From: Elgaria multicarinata webbii
Lineage: Eukaryota > Chordata > Lepidosauria > Squamata > Anguidae
Assembly (NCBI RefSeq): GCF_023053635.1
Contig: NC_086171.1
Location: 16,820,006-16,884,005 of the forward strand
DNA length: 64,000 nucleotides
Reading direction: 5' to 3'
The translations under genes were made by a program, and so were the position numbers. Below are positions 22,555-33,802 of this stretch, one piece after another. The notes beneath the pieces are model-generated. The model was not told the DNA's origin. It saw only the letters and a list, made by a program, of their open reading frames with translations, and made no database searches. Numbering within the stretch: the stretch's first letter is position 1; every line of letters starts with the position of its first letter.

Positions 22555-22735
22555 TTCAGAGGTGTAGCCATGTTAGTTTGTTGCAGCAAAATCAACAAAG
22601 AGTCCTGTGGCACCTGAAAGACTAGCCAATTTATTACAGCGGAAGTTTTCGTGGAGTGGATTGCAGTACACGAAAGCTCCAGCCATAATAAATTGGATAG
22701 TGTTTAAATTGCCACGAGACTCATTGTTGTTTAGA
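22555..22735 (-). repeat. Unclassified reptile repeat
   Basis: Contains AGCCATGTTAGTTTGTTGCA, GAGTCCTGTGGCACCTGAAA and ACACGAAAGCTCCAGCCATA. Same family as 44640-44790 and 60741-60842, where TTCATC-type ends and a CGAAAGCTTATGC-like block recur. I could not assign a class. Confidence 0.5.
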
Positions 22736-22749
22736 TTAAACCTGGAATC

Positions 22750-22822
22750 TGATACCCATTTATTTGGAATAAATCCCATTGAACTCAACGGGACTTCTGA
22801 GTAGACACGTACAGAATTGCAC
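22750..22822. repeat. Family A palindromic repeat
   Basis: GGAATAAATCCCATTGAACT then GACTTCTGAGTAGACACGTA. Confidence 0.75.
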
Positions 22823-22989
22823 TGTAACTAGTCAAATAAACGTGGATATATTGACTGTTTGTGAAGATGGAAAATTCCTTGAACTAGATAAAATCATAAT
22901 TAAAAACAAAACAAAACAAAACAGATAATCTCCAATCCTAAACACTTTTACTGAGAAGGAGTGAGATTTATTTCCAAGTAATTGGATTC

Positions 22990-23450
22990 AAGAATTGGGG
23001 CCAAATGCATTGCCTGGATTCCTTTTGAACATCTGTTTTAAGCACGCGTTTTTAGGGCAGGATCTGATTAAACAAGTAAGATTAATACATGAATCTGTGC
23101 ATCTGCATTATTAACTGGGAGCGGGAGGGAGTATAATTAAAACGATCGCCTTTTAGACGTCTTTTCAAACAAGTATTTGATTATTCCCACTGGATACCAG
23201 CCGCAACCTTTTCCGGATTCATATCACGTGTTTGGCCCTTTCTAAAGTGGAAACAGGGTTTGCTGTTTAGGGAGCGCCGGGCGGGGGGGGGGGGCTTCTT
23301 GTGCGAGTGATTTTAACCTGCTCCACCTTGAAGTGACCTGCCAAATGCACTTTCTTATTTTATAGACATCTGGGAATTCCATACATGCCTTAAACGCCAA
23401 TTACACACCTTCTTCAAAGAACACGTGCTTTGATTTGCCAAGACCATTTA
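22990..23450. promoter_or_regulatory. Repeat-poor block, candidate distal enhancer
   Basis: About 450 bp without recognised transposons inside the densest MITE region. Visible words include GATTAATACATGAATC, ATTATTAACTGGGAG, CACGTG (E-box) and CTTTGATTTG (TCF/LEF-like). It lies 6.5 kb downstream of the TWIST1 3' end. Enhancer function is inference only. Confidence 0.25.
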
Positions 23451-23719
23451 AGTCAACCGAAGACTGCAAGAAAGTCCTGCAAGAGGAGAAGAGAAAGAAA
23501 TTTCAAGTGTTTTTTTTTAAAAAAAAAATATTGATGGAATTCTGTACAATGTTTACTGCCTGGAGAAGAGGTAGGAAAGGATTTTGTTGTTTAGTGAATG
23601 AATCAAAGCGGTTTGGGATCCAAAGACGTTTTATTTCTCCAGGTCTACTAGACAAGATTGTTGTGGGTTGATCTCAAGGTCTTTCTTTCTCCTTTAAGAA
23701 AGGCACAGAAAATAGACTA

Positions 23720-23940
23720 ACGGTGCAATCATATGCATACCTACTTGGAAACAAGTCCTATGGGCTAAAAAGGACTTACGTAAATGTATATAGGATTGCA
23801 GCATTAGGCTGCATCCCCCCCCACACACACACACACGCTTACCTGGAGTAAACACACATAGGATTGCACTGTGGGGCTATGCAAACCTGCGCACACTTAC
23901 TCGGGAATAAGGACCATTAAGCTTAAGGAGATTTAGCGTA
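23720..23940. repeat. Family A copies, two or three
   Basis: GTGCAATCATATGCATACCT to AGGATTGCAGCATTA (23723-23808), then diverged arms from 23835 after a short (AC)n at 23822-23837. Confidence 0.65.
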
Positions 23941-24744
23941 TGCTCGATGTGCAAATGAAAGAGCTAATTACAAATCAAGACAATTTTTTTTTAAAAAAAA
24001 TGCTGCAACTATCAGGCCCTAACCAAAGTCTGAATGGATGCATAGGAGGTGAAGGATCACGAGTCGGGTGGCATGATAAGGGCACACACCTGGCGTTCAG
24101 CGCAGATTTCCTTCATCCTCTTTCTTGCCAAGTATAATCTTGAGGTCGTCATCCGCCTGATCATTCAACTGGCATATTGATCCCAAATGAATTTCGGTGC
24201 AACCAACTTCTACTGGGGCAGGACTGAAAGGTCAGTGACAAAGCACCTGCTTTGTTTACAGAAGGTGCCGTTGCAACCCGTGGCGTCTCAGGCAGAAATA
24301 TGTGAGGTTAGGTGGGGGGCGAGTTAGGAACTGCCGGTGCTGCTGCTCCTAATTCGGAGCACACCAGAGTACCCGACCGCCTTGATATCGGTTCCATCAA
24401 CTCCCCCATTCAACACACAGCGCAGGAGTAGCCTGAATAAATAACTGCAGTTTATTAGCCCAAACAAGATTTGAGCTAGCCCCGAATCATACACATATAG
24501 GTAGATTTCGTGTGTGGCTCGGGTGTTCTCTGCAGGTTAAAACCTCAGTCAAACACACAATGACCATCTTTTCTTGGAAAGTTAGTTACGTTGAGTGCAG
24601 TGGAACCTGTAAGATACACTCCATCTTAAAATGAAATATATATTGCTTGGATTTCCCCGGGATTGTTTAATATCTCTCCTTGGGAGAAACTCCTGTTGCG
24701 ATCCTTAGCTCACTACTCCACGGGACAGCTCCTACAGAGCAATT

Positions 24745-24990
24745 CTAACCCCTCAATCCTAGGCATGTCTGCTCAGAAGTAAGCCTTGAGTTCAATCGGA
24801 GGTAAACCGATATAGGATTGCATCCTGTTTTCTTAGAGGTAAGTGCCAATGAATTCAGTGAAATTTACTCTCCAGTAAGGGTATTTATAACTTCGCAGCC
24901 TAAGGCTAAGGTCCTGTTGCTCACTTTCCTGGGAGTAATCCCACGGATTACAGTGGGATTTACGAGTTAACATGCGTAGAATTAAGGTAT
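24745..24990. repeat. Three tandemly placed Family A copies
   Basis: Arms at 24750-24825 (CTCAGAAGTAAGCCTTGAG), 24830-24900 (TTTACTCTCCAGTAAGGG) and 24905-24985 (CCTGGGAGTAATCCCACGGA). The copies abut. Confidence 0.65.
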
Positions 24991-25189
24991 AAATGAGTTA
25001 TGTGGGGTTCTAAACTTTTGTACATCAGGATTATATTCTAATTGCTTCGGCTTGGCTGGCTTGTGGATGGCGCTTTATTGCATGCCGGCCAGCTATTAGA
25101 TCCGAAATACATTCTCTTGGACTACCGGCACATTGAGTCTAAAGCCACCCAACTTCCATGGAATGGCACATCGATTTATAGCGTCACCC

Positions 25190-25265
25190 TATCCATATTT
25201 ACTCAGAAGTAAGCTCAATAGGGTTCAATGGCTCTTCCTTCCAGGTAAGCAGGCTGCGATCCAGT
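25190..25265. repeat. Family A palindromic repeat
   Basis: TTTACTCAGAAGTAAGCTCA and TTCCAGGTAAGCAGGCTGCG. Confidence 0.7.
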
Positions 25266-25389
25266 GCTCCCTTCTCTCCGTGGAAGTCCTATTGGAACGA
25301 GGGGGGGGGTACCCTCCTAGTGCGTTTGGGTTTTTAGATGCCAGCGTGTTCAAGATTACAGTGCTCTGCAAGCTACATTTGGGGAGACT

Positions 25390-25445
25390 TCCCCCTGAAA
25401 TCAGTGGGACTTACTCCAGAGTAAAGGCGCATAGGATCGCGATGC
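25390..25445. repeat. Family A fragment
   Basis: AAATCAGTGGGACTTACTCC then GCGCATAGGATCGC. Confidence 0.65.
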
Positions 25446-25449
25446 GAGA

Positions 25450-26418
25450 TGCCCTTTCCGCATTGCTCAGCCCCAACGCCCCGATTGTCCCCGTCCTGAG
25501 GAGGTACTTAAGTCGCAGTAAAATACCCGGTCCCCACCCCTTCCAATCTGCTTAATCCAATTTTCATCGAATTCTGGTTGGATTTCCATCACACATTTGA
25601 TGGTCCTCGCAAGTTTAAGTTTGCTTTTCTCCTAATAAATAATAATAATAATAATATCAAAATACAGATGCAGGGAAAACCGCCTGACATCATGAGAGCT
25701 GGGAGCGGGGTGGGGGGGAGAGACAAGCGCTCACTTTGAAGGATTCCTGGGCAGGACTTCAAGTGAAATCGTATGCCTGAGAAGAATTTGATACTGGACT
25801 AGAGAAAATAACTAGGTCGGCGTTTGCCAAACCGTGGAATGTGCAAGAAAACTCGGCGGGCTCGCACGAGGGCCGGGTTCCAAGACGGGGTTGCTGCTGC
25901 CGCAGCAGCAGCGCACCCACCACCATCACCTCCTGAATGAGGAGAAGGGCAGGAAGGCCCTCTCGCCGTCTTTGAAGCCCAGGGACAAAAGAAGTCCCAG
26001 GAGCCTTTGCGAAAACAAGTCTTAAACCAACCAGCAACAATGTCCCAGCATGCATTGTTCTCCCTTGCCAGTTTTCGGGCTGGTCGACTCTCCAAGCCTT
26101 CTCGCCTGTCATCAGGACCTGTTGCGCAAGACCGTAATCACCATGGCAACCAAACATGCCCGATGGGGAACTTGAGCAGAGGTGACGCCGGGCGGGGAGG
26201 GGGCGCGGAACGTACGAAGCCCCTGGACGGGCGCGTTTTTGAAGCCAGAGACTCTCCTTGCCTCTTCCGAACCCAGAGCTGGCTCTTCTCCCCTAACCTC
26301 CCCCACCGCTCCCCGCTTGCAGCAGTTTCTCAATACCCCGAAGACAAGAGCTCTGCACTGCGGTCCGCTTTTACAGTCCGTGGCTGCACTTTAGGCAGAG
26401 TGGCCATCCTCCAAAGTA
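25450..26418. other. Repeat-poor, no gene supported
   Basis: Nearly 1 kb without a clear transposon. Overlapping ORFs on both strands (25759-26429) lack domains and conserved composition. An X-box-like CCATGGCAAC half-site (about 26141-26150) and an ATTGTTCT SOX-type word are present, but single motifs carry little weight. Confidence 0.35.
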
Positions 26419-26541
26419 GTGATAGGTAACCAAGTGCCATCCAGATGTTGGGGATTACAACTCCCAGAATGCCCGACCTTTGACCATGTTGCCTCGGGAT
26501 GATAGGGGTTGTAGTCCAAAACATCTGGAGGGCCCCAGTGA
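26419..26541. repeat. Family C1 palindromic element
   Basis: AAGTGCCATCCAGATGTTGG and GTAGTCCAAAACATCTGGAG flank a diverged centre. Confidence 0.75.
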
Positions 26542-26739
26542 CAGCTGGATTTCTGAAGCAAGCTGCCCCCCCCCTTAACGGGAATGGTATACCCCACAAG
26601 AACAAACAACCCCACTGGAAAGGTATTCCCCATAGTTTTGTTCTTTGTTTGCGCCACCAAGCTAGCCAAAAGGGTTTTAGTTGTGGCTAACGAGGTAAAA
26701 TGAAAGATCGAATAGCGGGAGAGAAAGGAGTCATCCTAC

Positions 26740-26800
26740 TGCGTTAGTGCCATCCTATACGGGTCTACTCACAAGTAAGTGGATATAGGATTGCAATCCT
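26740..26800. repeat. Family A fragment
   Basis: Collapsed copy: GGTCTACTCACAAGTAAGTG then ATAGGATTGCAATCC. The core is deleted. Confidence 0.55.
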
Positions 26801-26807
26801 AGCTAGA

Positions 26808-26846
26808 GAAGCCCTTCCAAACAGGACATGCGTTTGGAAGGGCTTC
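26808..26846. repeat. Perfect short hairpin
   Basis: 15-bp arms GAAGCCCTTCCAAAC and GTTTGGAAGGGCTTC with a 9-bp loop, immediately after a Family A remnant. Confidence 0.85.
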
Positions 26847-27029
26847 CAGTTTGCACTCTCAGTCCGGCCAATACATCGAAGGACTTTGACTGAAGCAGGT
26901 TTCGGCCCATTGATGGTGCCCAACACATTTTTGCCTAGAAGCAAACGTCTCTGCACAACCTTCCTACCTCCGTAGGTGAGGAATTACAGCACTTCTGTCG
27001 GGTTTCAGCAGCCGAGCTTAAGGCTGTAT

Positions 27030-27115
27030 TTGTAAAAAAGCTTACTTGGAAATCAAGGGATCTTACTGCCGAATAATCCTTGTTAAACTTGAACTAAGGC
27101 TGAAATTTTGTGCAT
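27030..27115. repeat. Family A fragment, diverged
   Basis: CTTACTTGGAAATCAAGGGA then TCTTACTGCCGAATAATCC. Confidence 0.45.
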
Positions 27116-27189
27116 GTTAACTTGGCATCCACATTGAAATCACAGGGCCTTATTATATAGCTGCAATAATTTAGGATCCAGATGCAAAC

Positions 27190-27370
27190 ACATACAGTAC
27201 ATGTCTACTCAGAAGTAAGCCCCATTAAGTTCAATAGGACTTACTTCCAGGTAAGTGTGGATAAGACTGCAGCTTTACAGTGGAGTTCTAGGCACGTTTG
27301 GTCAGAAGTAAGTCCCACTGCGTTCAGCAGGGCTTACTCCATAATAAGTGTAATTAGGATCGCAGCCCTA
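27190..27370. repeat. Two adjacent Family A copies
   Basis: Copy 1 (27190-27275) has TCAGAAGTAAGCCCCATTAA and a perfect CAGGTAAGT. Copy 2 (27283-27370) has CAGAAGTAAGTCCCACTGCG and AGGATCGCAGCCCTA. Confidence 0.8.
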
Positions 27371-27439
27371 ATTGGCGTTCCTTATCATGCTTATTTGGCA
27401 GTAAACCTCTGAAATGAGTGAGACATGCAGACGCAAACT

Positions 27440-27560
27440 GTGGGTTGTATTCATTGTCACTGCTACTCCAAGTAGATCATTGAAATGAATGAAATTTAAG
27501 TTATTTATGACTAGCTTTCAATCCCAGTCATTTCAATGGGTTTACTTTAAGAAGGCTCGA
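27440..27560. repeat. Family B copy
   Basis: ATTGAAATGAATGAAATTTA and CCCAGTCATTTCAATGGG are partly inverted. GGCTACAACCC marks the end. Confidence 0.55.
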
Positions 27561-27782
27561 CGTTGGCTACAACCCTATGGATGTTTGTTCAGAAGTAAAT
27601 CCCATTGGACTGAAGAAAGCGTAATCCCAAGGGAGTGTGCGTCTCGGGCTAGTTGAATGAATTCGAATTCAGCAACGGTGGTCGGATGGGGCTGAGATCC
27701 CAACTTGCTGACAATCAGTGCGCGCGCCCCTCCGCCAATCGCAATGCATTCAGAAGATCGATATTGTGTCCCACCCGAAAAC

Positions 27783-27807
27783 AATGAGAGAGAGAGAGAG
27801 AGAGAGA
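27783..27807. repeat. (GA)n microsatellite
   Basis: About 12 units. Confidence 0.9.
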
Positions 27808-27809
27808 TG

Positions 27810-28529
27810 ATTTTGCCTCCTACCTTTTCAACTAGCTCTTGTTTTGGGGCTCTGGGGGAGATCTAGCTGACATCTCGGCAGGAAGCTTTCGACATCTGCA
27901 ATCTTACGCCCTTTGATCTTGGGAAATCCAGTCGGTTCCAAAGCGTCGTCTCCTCTCAGCGACCCGCTCTGCCGAAGCATCCTTCTTTCTGACGCGGGGA
28001 GCACCGCAAACCTCAATCCACTTTTCAAAGTTCTGGCTAATCTCCTTTAATACAAACAAACTCTGCAGGCTATATATAATAATATATAGTAAAATACTGT
28101 AACTAGCGCGCTCCAAGTCTACCGGATCTTGAAAAGCCATCACAAAGATGCTTAAGTCAGCAAGAGATGTTAGACAGCGGAATATAGAAACAGGCAAACC
28201 AAGACGACAAAAAAGTCAACCCAACCTGGGCTAATCAAACACGGCTTATTGGGAAGAAACACACCATGCAACTTGATCCTAGACAGTGTTGCTGCTAGCT
28301 AGGGAGAAACGAGAGCCTGTCCCCCTGTTGGGCTCTCCCAAACTTTCGGGAGGGCTTTGAATTCAAGTCCATCGCAGATCGGCGGAGAAAGATCTCAAGG
28401 TCCATTTTTTGTGGGTACTGGTGAGCTCGCTCAGATAGAAACCCGCCGAGAGAAGCGACAGAAGTGTGGCCTTCGATGCTGCAACTGGATCTTTAGACAC
28501 TTGGAGCCGAATTAATGCCAACAGACTTG
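27810..28529. other. Repeat-poor, no gene supported
   Basis: Includes a TATATATAATAATATATAG patch near 28070. The minus-strand ORF at 27904-28197 shows no domain. Unique-looking sequence about 2 kb downstream of the TWIST1 3' end. Confidence 0.35.
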
Positions 28530-28612
28530 CAGCCCGATCTTATGCATGCGTTGTTTACTCGAAAGTAAGACCCCGTGGACTCGCAAGTAAGCGTGCACAC
28601 AGGATTGCAGCA
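28530..28612. repeat. Family A palindromic repeat
   Basis: CGATCTTATGCATGCG, CTCGAAAGTAAGACCCCGTG and GCACACAGGATTGCAGCA. Confidence 0.75.
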
Positions 28613-29183
28613 TTTGGCTTTTGGAACCTTTGGATTGCTTTCCCTGGTACTTACTTCCACGGAATGGGCGTATTCTTGCTCCATGATTAATAGTGGAGTT
28701 TGCCCTTGACTCCAACACAGAAGGAGGATCACACCCTTTTGTCTTTAGGGTAAATCGGATTGAATCCGGGTGCACTTCGGTTTATATACATTTGGGATCA
28801 ATGAGGTGCGCCCCTCAGAAATCTGTAAATGGGTTAAGGAAGGCTAGTTGTGCTGTTGTGTGAAACAACAACATGAAAACAGATCAAATGTTTTAGCAGT
28901 GAAATATGAGAACTTAAGCTTTCCTACAGATGAAAAAAATAAATAACCAAACACACACACACACAATCACAAGCTTTTATGCTTGAAATAATAAAAACAC
29001 ATTGGGATTTTGCTAGGAAACTGGGCGCAGTGGTAGTAAGTTCACTGGGAATGAACGGGATTTACTTTGCAAGCCCTCTGTTAAGGCCGTGAGTGTATGT
29101 GACCGCTTTTCATTTATTGGTCATCATTATTCTGAACCACAGCAACAAAAAGTATCTGGGGACACTTTCTGCTCCTGCCTTTA

Positions 29184-29276
29184 GGCTACAGTCATATGTA
29201 CTCACTTACCTGGGAGTAAGCCCCATTGAATTCAATGGGACTTATTTCAGAATAGGCATGTACAGGGTTGCACTCT
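29184..29276. repeat. Family A palindromic repeat, near-consensus copy
   Basis: CTTACCTGGGAGTAAGCCCC followed by ATTGAATTCAATGGGACTTA. The centre is a near-perfect palindrome. The minus strand carries a CAGGTAAGT donor-like word (29204-29212). Confidence 0.85.
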
Positions 29277-29289
29277 AAAGCTGTTGGTT

Positions 29290-29945
29290 ATTGTTAGGCA
29301 GCTCAAACATTTTGAAAGTTAGAAAACTGACAATGACTTTGAAACCCAGCCTGCTGATCCTATCAAGTAGGCTAGGTTATAATTAAATGGACTCTATTCC
29401 TTTCCTATAAATCTGTTTCGAAGGCAGAAGTGAAAACTTCCATTCCCTACTGATTTGTAGACAGAAACAAAACTTTCTATGTATCTGGTTTATACATGGG
29501 CCTTAACTCCTCCCCTCTCACACAGCACACAAATACAGACCTTACATTTAAACATCAATATCTGCCCTGAGATAGCAAGAGGCTCAGCAGTGTGGAAATC
29601 ACATCCAGACCGAAGAATGGCCATCAATTTAGATCGGAGGATTAAACTCAAACAAACCATTTCACCACCTTTCTCATTAAAAAAAAGTTCTGTGTATTTG
29701 GCCATTTTGATTGAAAGATGGGGAGAATCTGAAGCCCAGCAAAGCCCCAAAGAGAATCATAAACCTGTCTCGATAATTAACACTCATGTGTCTGTCAGTA
29801 GCTAGTTTATTTGCGTTTTTCTCTTGTTTGTTTATATACCCTCCCCCTCCGACCCTCGCCCCCAACTCTCCTGGGTAACTTCAGATCTACCCGATCGAGG
29901 ATTATTTACCTTGAGTTTCAAGCCTGCTTTCCTCCATACAGACCA
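29290..29945. promoter_or_regulatory. Repeat-free block just downstream of TWIST1
   Basis: About 650 bp directly 3' of TWIST1 with no transposon, including TTATAATTAAATGGACTC, GGCCATCAATTTAGATCGG and GATAATTAACACTCATG. Its position and AT-rich unique composition suggest a conserved non-coding element or extended 3' UTR. Neither is proven. Confidence 0.35.
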
Positions 29946-29949
29946 AACC

Positions 29950-30745
29950 TTAAAATTCTTTAACATTTCAATTTATTTATTGCAGGGAAAAAATATACAA
30001 AGATATTTACAAAACAATCATAAAAATAGGAATGCATTTAGACACCGGATCTATTTGCATTTTAACATGGGTCATCAATAAATAAATAAAATGTTTCATT
30101 TTTGCCCCCCCCCTTCCATTTTTCAGGAAGAATTATTTTTAAAAAAAAAATGAAAGAGGAACCGGATAGGCTTGCGTACAAGAGTTTGAGCCAATAATAT
30201 TTTGCTATCCTAAACACTTTTTAAATAGATTTTCCTTTCTCACCCGTTCTAAACTGGGTATTTCAGATTTCGTTGACATTAGAGCTGTTCAAAAACGAAG
30301 AGGGGGGGAGTCCACAGTAACGTATTTCCTTTCATGAGTGGCTCATGGGAATGCATGCATGCAAGGAAAAAAAAGGAAGTAAGGGAAAAAAAAGTTAAAT
30401 TCCAACATTCTTCGTCAAAATAGAAAAATAAAAATAAGCCGGTTCAGATTTCTATCCGAATGCAGAGATGTCTGGCAGGCCATTCAGCCTTTTCCCTGGA
30501 TCAGCCGCCTCACCGTCCGAGGGGCCCTTGGGTCTCTCGCCTCAAATGTTCTCCCCACGCCCAGCTCTTTGCAACCTTAGCCAAGAACGCTTCTAAATTT
30601 CCAAGAAAATCCTTGGCGCTCTATTGTCTTGGGAGGGGGGGGGCGAAAGTGTGTTGCGTGAGAGGGGGTGGCGGGAGGGGTGGCGAATCCAAGTGCAGAG
30701 TCTCTAGATTGTCCATTTTCTCTCTTCCTTTGGGAACAATGTCAT
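29950..30745 (-). other. TWIST1 exon 2 (non-coding, 3' UTR)
   Basis: The minus strand begins after TTTGCAG (acceptor AG at 30746-30747) with ATGACATTGTTCCC, matching the human exon 2 start ATGTCATTGTTTCC as I recall it, then GAGAAAATGGACAATCTAG. A middle block (30345-30425) carries TTGACGAAGAATGTT and CATGCATGCATTC. The last block (29971-30095) contains TGCAAATAGATCCGGTGTCT, TATGATTGTTTTGTAAATA and TATTTATTGATGACCCATG, all familiar from the mammalian 3' UTR. AU-rich ATTTA motifs and a U-rich stretch suggest control of mRNA stability and translation, as known for TWIST1. The 3' end coordinate is estimated from the poly-A signals. Confidence 0.9.
29972..29981 (-). promoter_or_regulatory. TWIST1 poly-A signals (overlapping AATAAA)
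   Basis: On the minus strand GCAATAAATAAAT gives two overlapping AATAAA hexamers (29976-29981 and 29972-29977) at the end of the conserved 3' UTR block. Cleavage is expected 10-30 bases further, near 29945-29960. Confidence 0.85.
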
Positions 30746-31829
30746 CTGCAAAAACCCAGAGAGAGAAAGGAGGAGGAAACCGTTACTGGAAGCGGAAAAT
30801 TAAAGAGAAATAAAAACGATAAAGAAATCGCTGCTTTTCGCAACACTTAACCATGCTTGGTTCAAGCCGGCTAAAACAAGGTGCTTGCCTGGATGTGTAC
30901 TTTGTATGTGCACCGGGGGAAGGGGGGGGGATTAAAGCACAAAGGAAGGAGGGGGAGGGGAAAGTTGGCAAGGCATGAAATTAGGAAACGCGCCAAGGGA
31001 AGTGTCACGGATATCTAAGCGAATCTAGTAGATGGGGGACACATTATCTCTCTCCCCCCTCCTGCCGGAGCTTAAGCGTAGCTACTTGGGAAGCAGGTCC
31101 CACTGGATTTCAGGGCAACTCACTTCCGAGGAAGCCTCTTCCTAGCGATCCTAAGCACGCTTCAGCATCCCCTGACAGATGCTGAAAGACTTCTAAGGTG
31201 AAAGAAGAACCAACCCACCGAGGCGAGCCGTTCCACTGCGGTTAGGAGGGTCTAGTTGGAACTCAAATCCAGCCTGCTAAGGGCGTGGGTGGGTGGATCG
31301 GGTCCCAGCCACCTCAAGGCCGACATAATCCGGGTTCCAAACGGATTTTCTCATTGGCTGCCTGCGCGCTGCGCCCAAAGAGATTGGAGACTACTAGGAA
31401 GGACACCCAAACCGGCTTGTTTTGCTTTGTGTTACAGCAGCTTGGGCACGCTCCGCAGCCGCCCACTTTCTCTTCCGGTGCACGCCTAACCCGCGGCGGC
31501 GGAGTGGCCAAAGGACGAGAGCATCCCTGCTTTGGGAACTTCACTCCCTGCCCATCTCGCCAAAGGCGGGAGGAGAGCGGCATCCAGCCACCTCCGTCTG
31601 CAGATGGCAGTTCGGTTGCGGCAGATGCTCTAAGCACGCCCAACTGTGCGATCCCCGCGACAGTTAAGCTGCTAACCTCCACTAACCCCCCACCCCCTCT
31701 CTCGGACAAGGAAGACTCTGATCGCGACCCTCACCGCCCCTCCGGTTCAGTATAGCATACCGGATGCAATTCGAAGAGGCTACCGTGAGGCAAACATGAC
31801 ACACAGCAGTGTTATGCGAAGTATCACTT

Positions 31830-32005
31830 AAGGCCTCGATCCTGATTAGGTTTACTCGGAAGTAAGCCCAGGATGACTTCAAAGTAGAGTTGATGTGGCT
31901 AGGAGCTCAGGTTGCCTGGGGGAGGACAGGATGGCATCAAATGAGAGTCCTACTCAAAGTAGACCCATTGAAATAAATGGACCTTAAATTAGACTAACAT
32001 TGGTC
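31830..32005. repeat. Family A and B copies in TWIST1 intron
   Basis: GGTTTACTCGGAAGTAAGCC (A fragment, 31846-31868) and CATTGAAATAAATGGACCTT (B fragment, 31965-31985). Confidence 0.6.
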
Positions 32006-32424
32006 TTTTCTTGTCTTCCCCGCCCCCCGCCCCCGGTCGGTCCCATGCACGTTTCAGCCCTGCTGAATCAATGGCATCTCATCCCGAGGAAGGTGCACCC
32101 ATCTGCAGCCATGCAACCCGAAGCTGTACATATTTACTTTGAAATCTCTCAAGAAGCTCTGATTCTTAAGGGATCGTGCATAACATTGGAGCCCTCAAAT
32201 GCCTACGGATCTGTGGGCAGCTGAGGTGGGACTGACTTCTCTGTCTCCCAGGTCCCAGCTTTCCACATCACCCTCCACACTTTTCCTGCAGAACGTGGCT
32301 GCAGAAGGTTCCGAGGGATGCACGTTCAGTCCACGTGACTGTCCTCATCGCATCAGGACTTGATTCAAAGAACTATACATTAGGCCGCAAGTGAGGAGAT
32401 CCCTAGCACAATCTTATACATATT

Positions 32425-32535
32425 GGGTTGGATCCAGATTTAGTCATATTTGGTTAAGGTTAGTCACATTAAGAGTCTACTCTAAGCACATTACTAAATC
32501 TGGATCAAACCTATTGACTCTGGAGTAAGTAATAG
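32425..32535. repeat. Family B palindromic element in TWIST1 intron
   Basis: Inverted ends GGATCCAGATTTAGTCATA and ACTAAATCTGGATCAAACC about 90 bp apart. Confidence 0.7.
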
Positions 32536-33182
32536 ACCTTCCTCCCTTGCAGCTTAAAGTCAAAGAAGCAGAAATGCTTTTCCACACTGCACTCCTTGAG
32601 CAATCTATTTTACTTATCTTCTTATTATTTTCTCTCGTTTATTAAAAATCACAGTTGTTGTTTTTATCCTAAAGCCTTACAAGGCTGATAATCCTGTCTG
32701 GGTTCCAAGGAACCAAGCTCCACGAGTAGGAATCTAAAAAGGAACCATTAAAAATCAATGAGACTTCATTTTGTTCCAAGTAATCAGTTTTACAGCCTGA
32801 TCCCATGGAAGAAGGGAAGAAAGTTCCCTTACTTGGAAGAAAGTTCGGCTTTCAGTGAGGCTTTCTCCCAGGTAACTGTGCAAAGGATCATGAAAATATT
32901 TGTAGAAAAAAAACCCCTGGCATATTGGTGACACCAATACAGGTTTTGGCCGCAGTATGATGCGAGTACTCGGGTGTAATCGCCTTCTAACACAGCGCGA
33001 GTTACTTCCAAATAAACATGCACAGGATCCTGCTGTTATCCTGAGCATGTTCACTTGGCAGCAAACCCTCACTGAAATCCATGCTATTTACTTAGCAGTG
33101 GATGCAGCTACAGCAAATAATAAAACACATTGCAGGACAGTAATGGTGAGGTTGTCATCACAGTCCTTAAAATCCCCAACAA

Positions 33183-33262
33183 TGCAATTCTAGACATGTT
33201 TACTCGGAAGTAAGTCCCATCAAGTACAATAGGGCTTACTCCCAGGTCAGTGGGTACAGGAG
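33183..33262. repeat. Family A element in TWIST1 intron
   Basis: TTTACTCGGAAGTAAGTCCC and GGGCTTACTCCCAGGTCAGT arms around ATCAAGTACAAT. Confidence 0.8.
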
Positions 33263-33800
33263 TCTAAGGAAACATGTGCTTGACTCACTGCTCAATAGAC
33301 TGCTTTGGCAACCCTAAATAAGTTTCTAGTAGGCTAGTAGTAGTTTGGTTAGATTTGAAGAATTATGTTCAAGTAGCCTAGCAAATAAATCAGTCAGCCT
33401 GGTGGCGCAACCTCCATCAAACCTTTGGTAAGCCTATCCCACAGGAATCCATGAGATTTTTCTCGGGAGGGAGAGGGTGGGGTGGGGGAAGGACTGTATT
33501 TAGGCTCTCCGCCTAACTTATAACTATTCTCTGCTTTAAAACCGCTGTTGCCTTGGGAAGGAGTAGCACCGAAATCAACGGGAATTTCCGAGCGGATGCA
33601 TTTGGGAAGTCCACAAGATTTTGGTGCGATTTAAGATTAAACTTCCTTAATACCACAGCAAAACTTAGGGGAACATGCTTTTTAAGTAGATGCTTGTAGG
33701 ATGGTGTATTATTACTGGCTGGCTACACTGTGAGCAGCGATACTAAAGGCAACGCCAAAGTCAAGAGGGTACCTCCACCAGAAAGCGTGTTCAGTACGCG

Positions 33801-33802
<2 letters not shown>

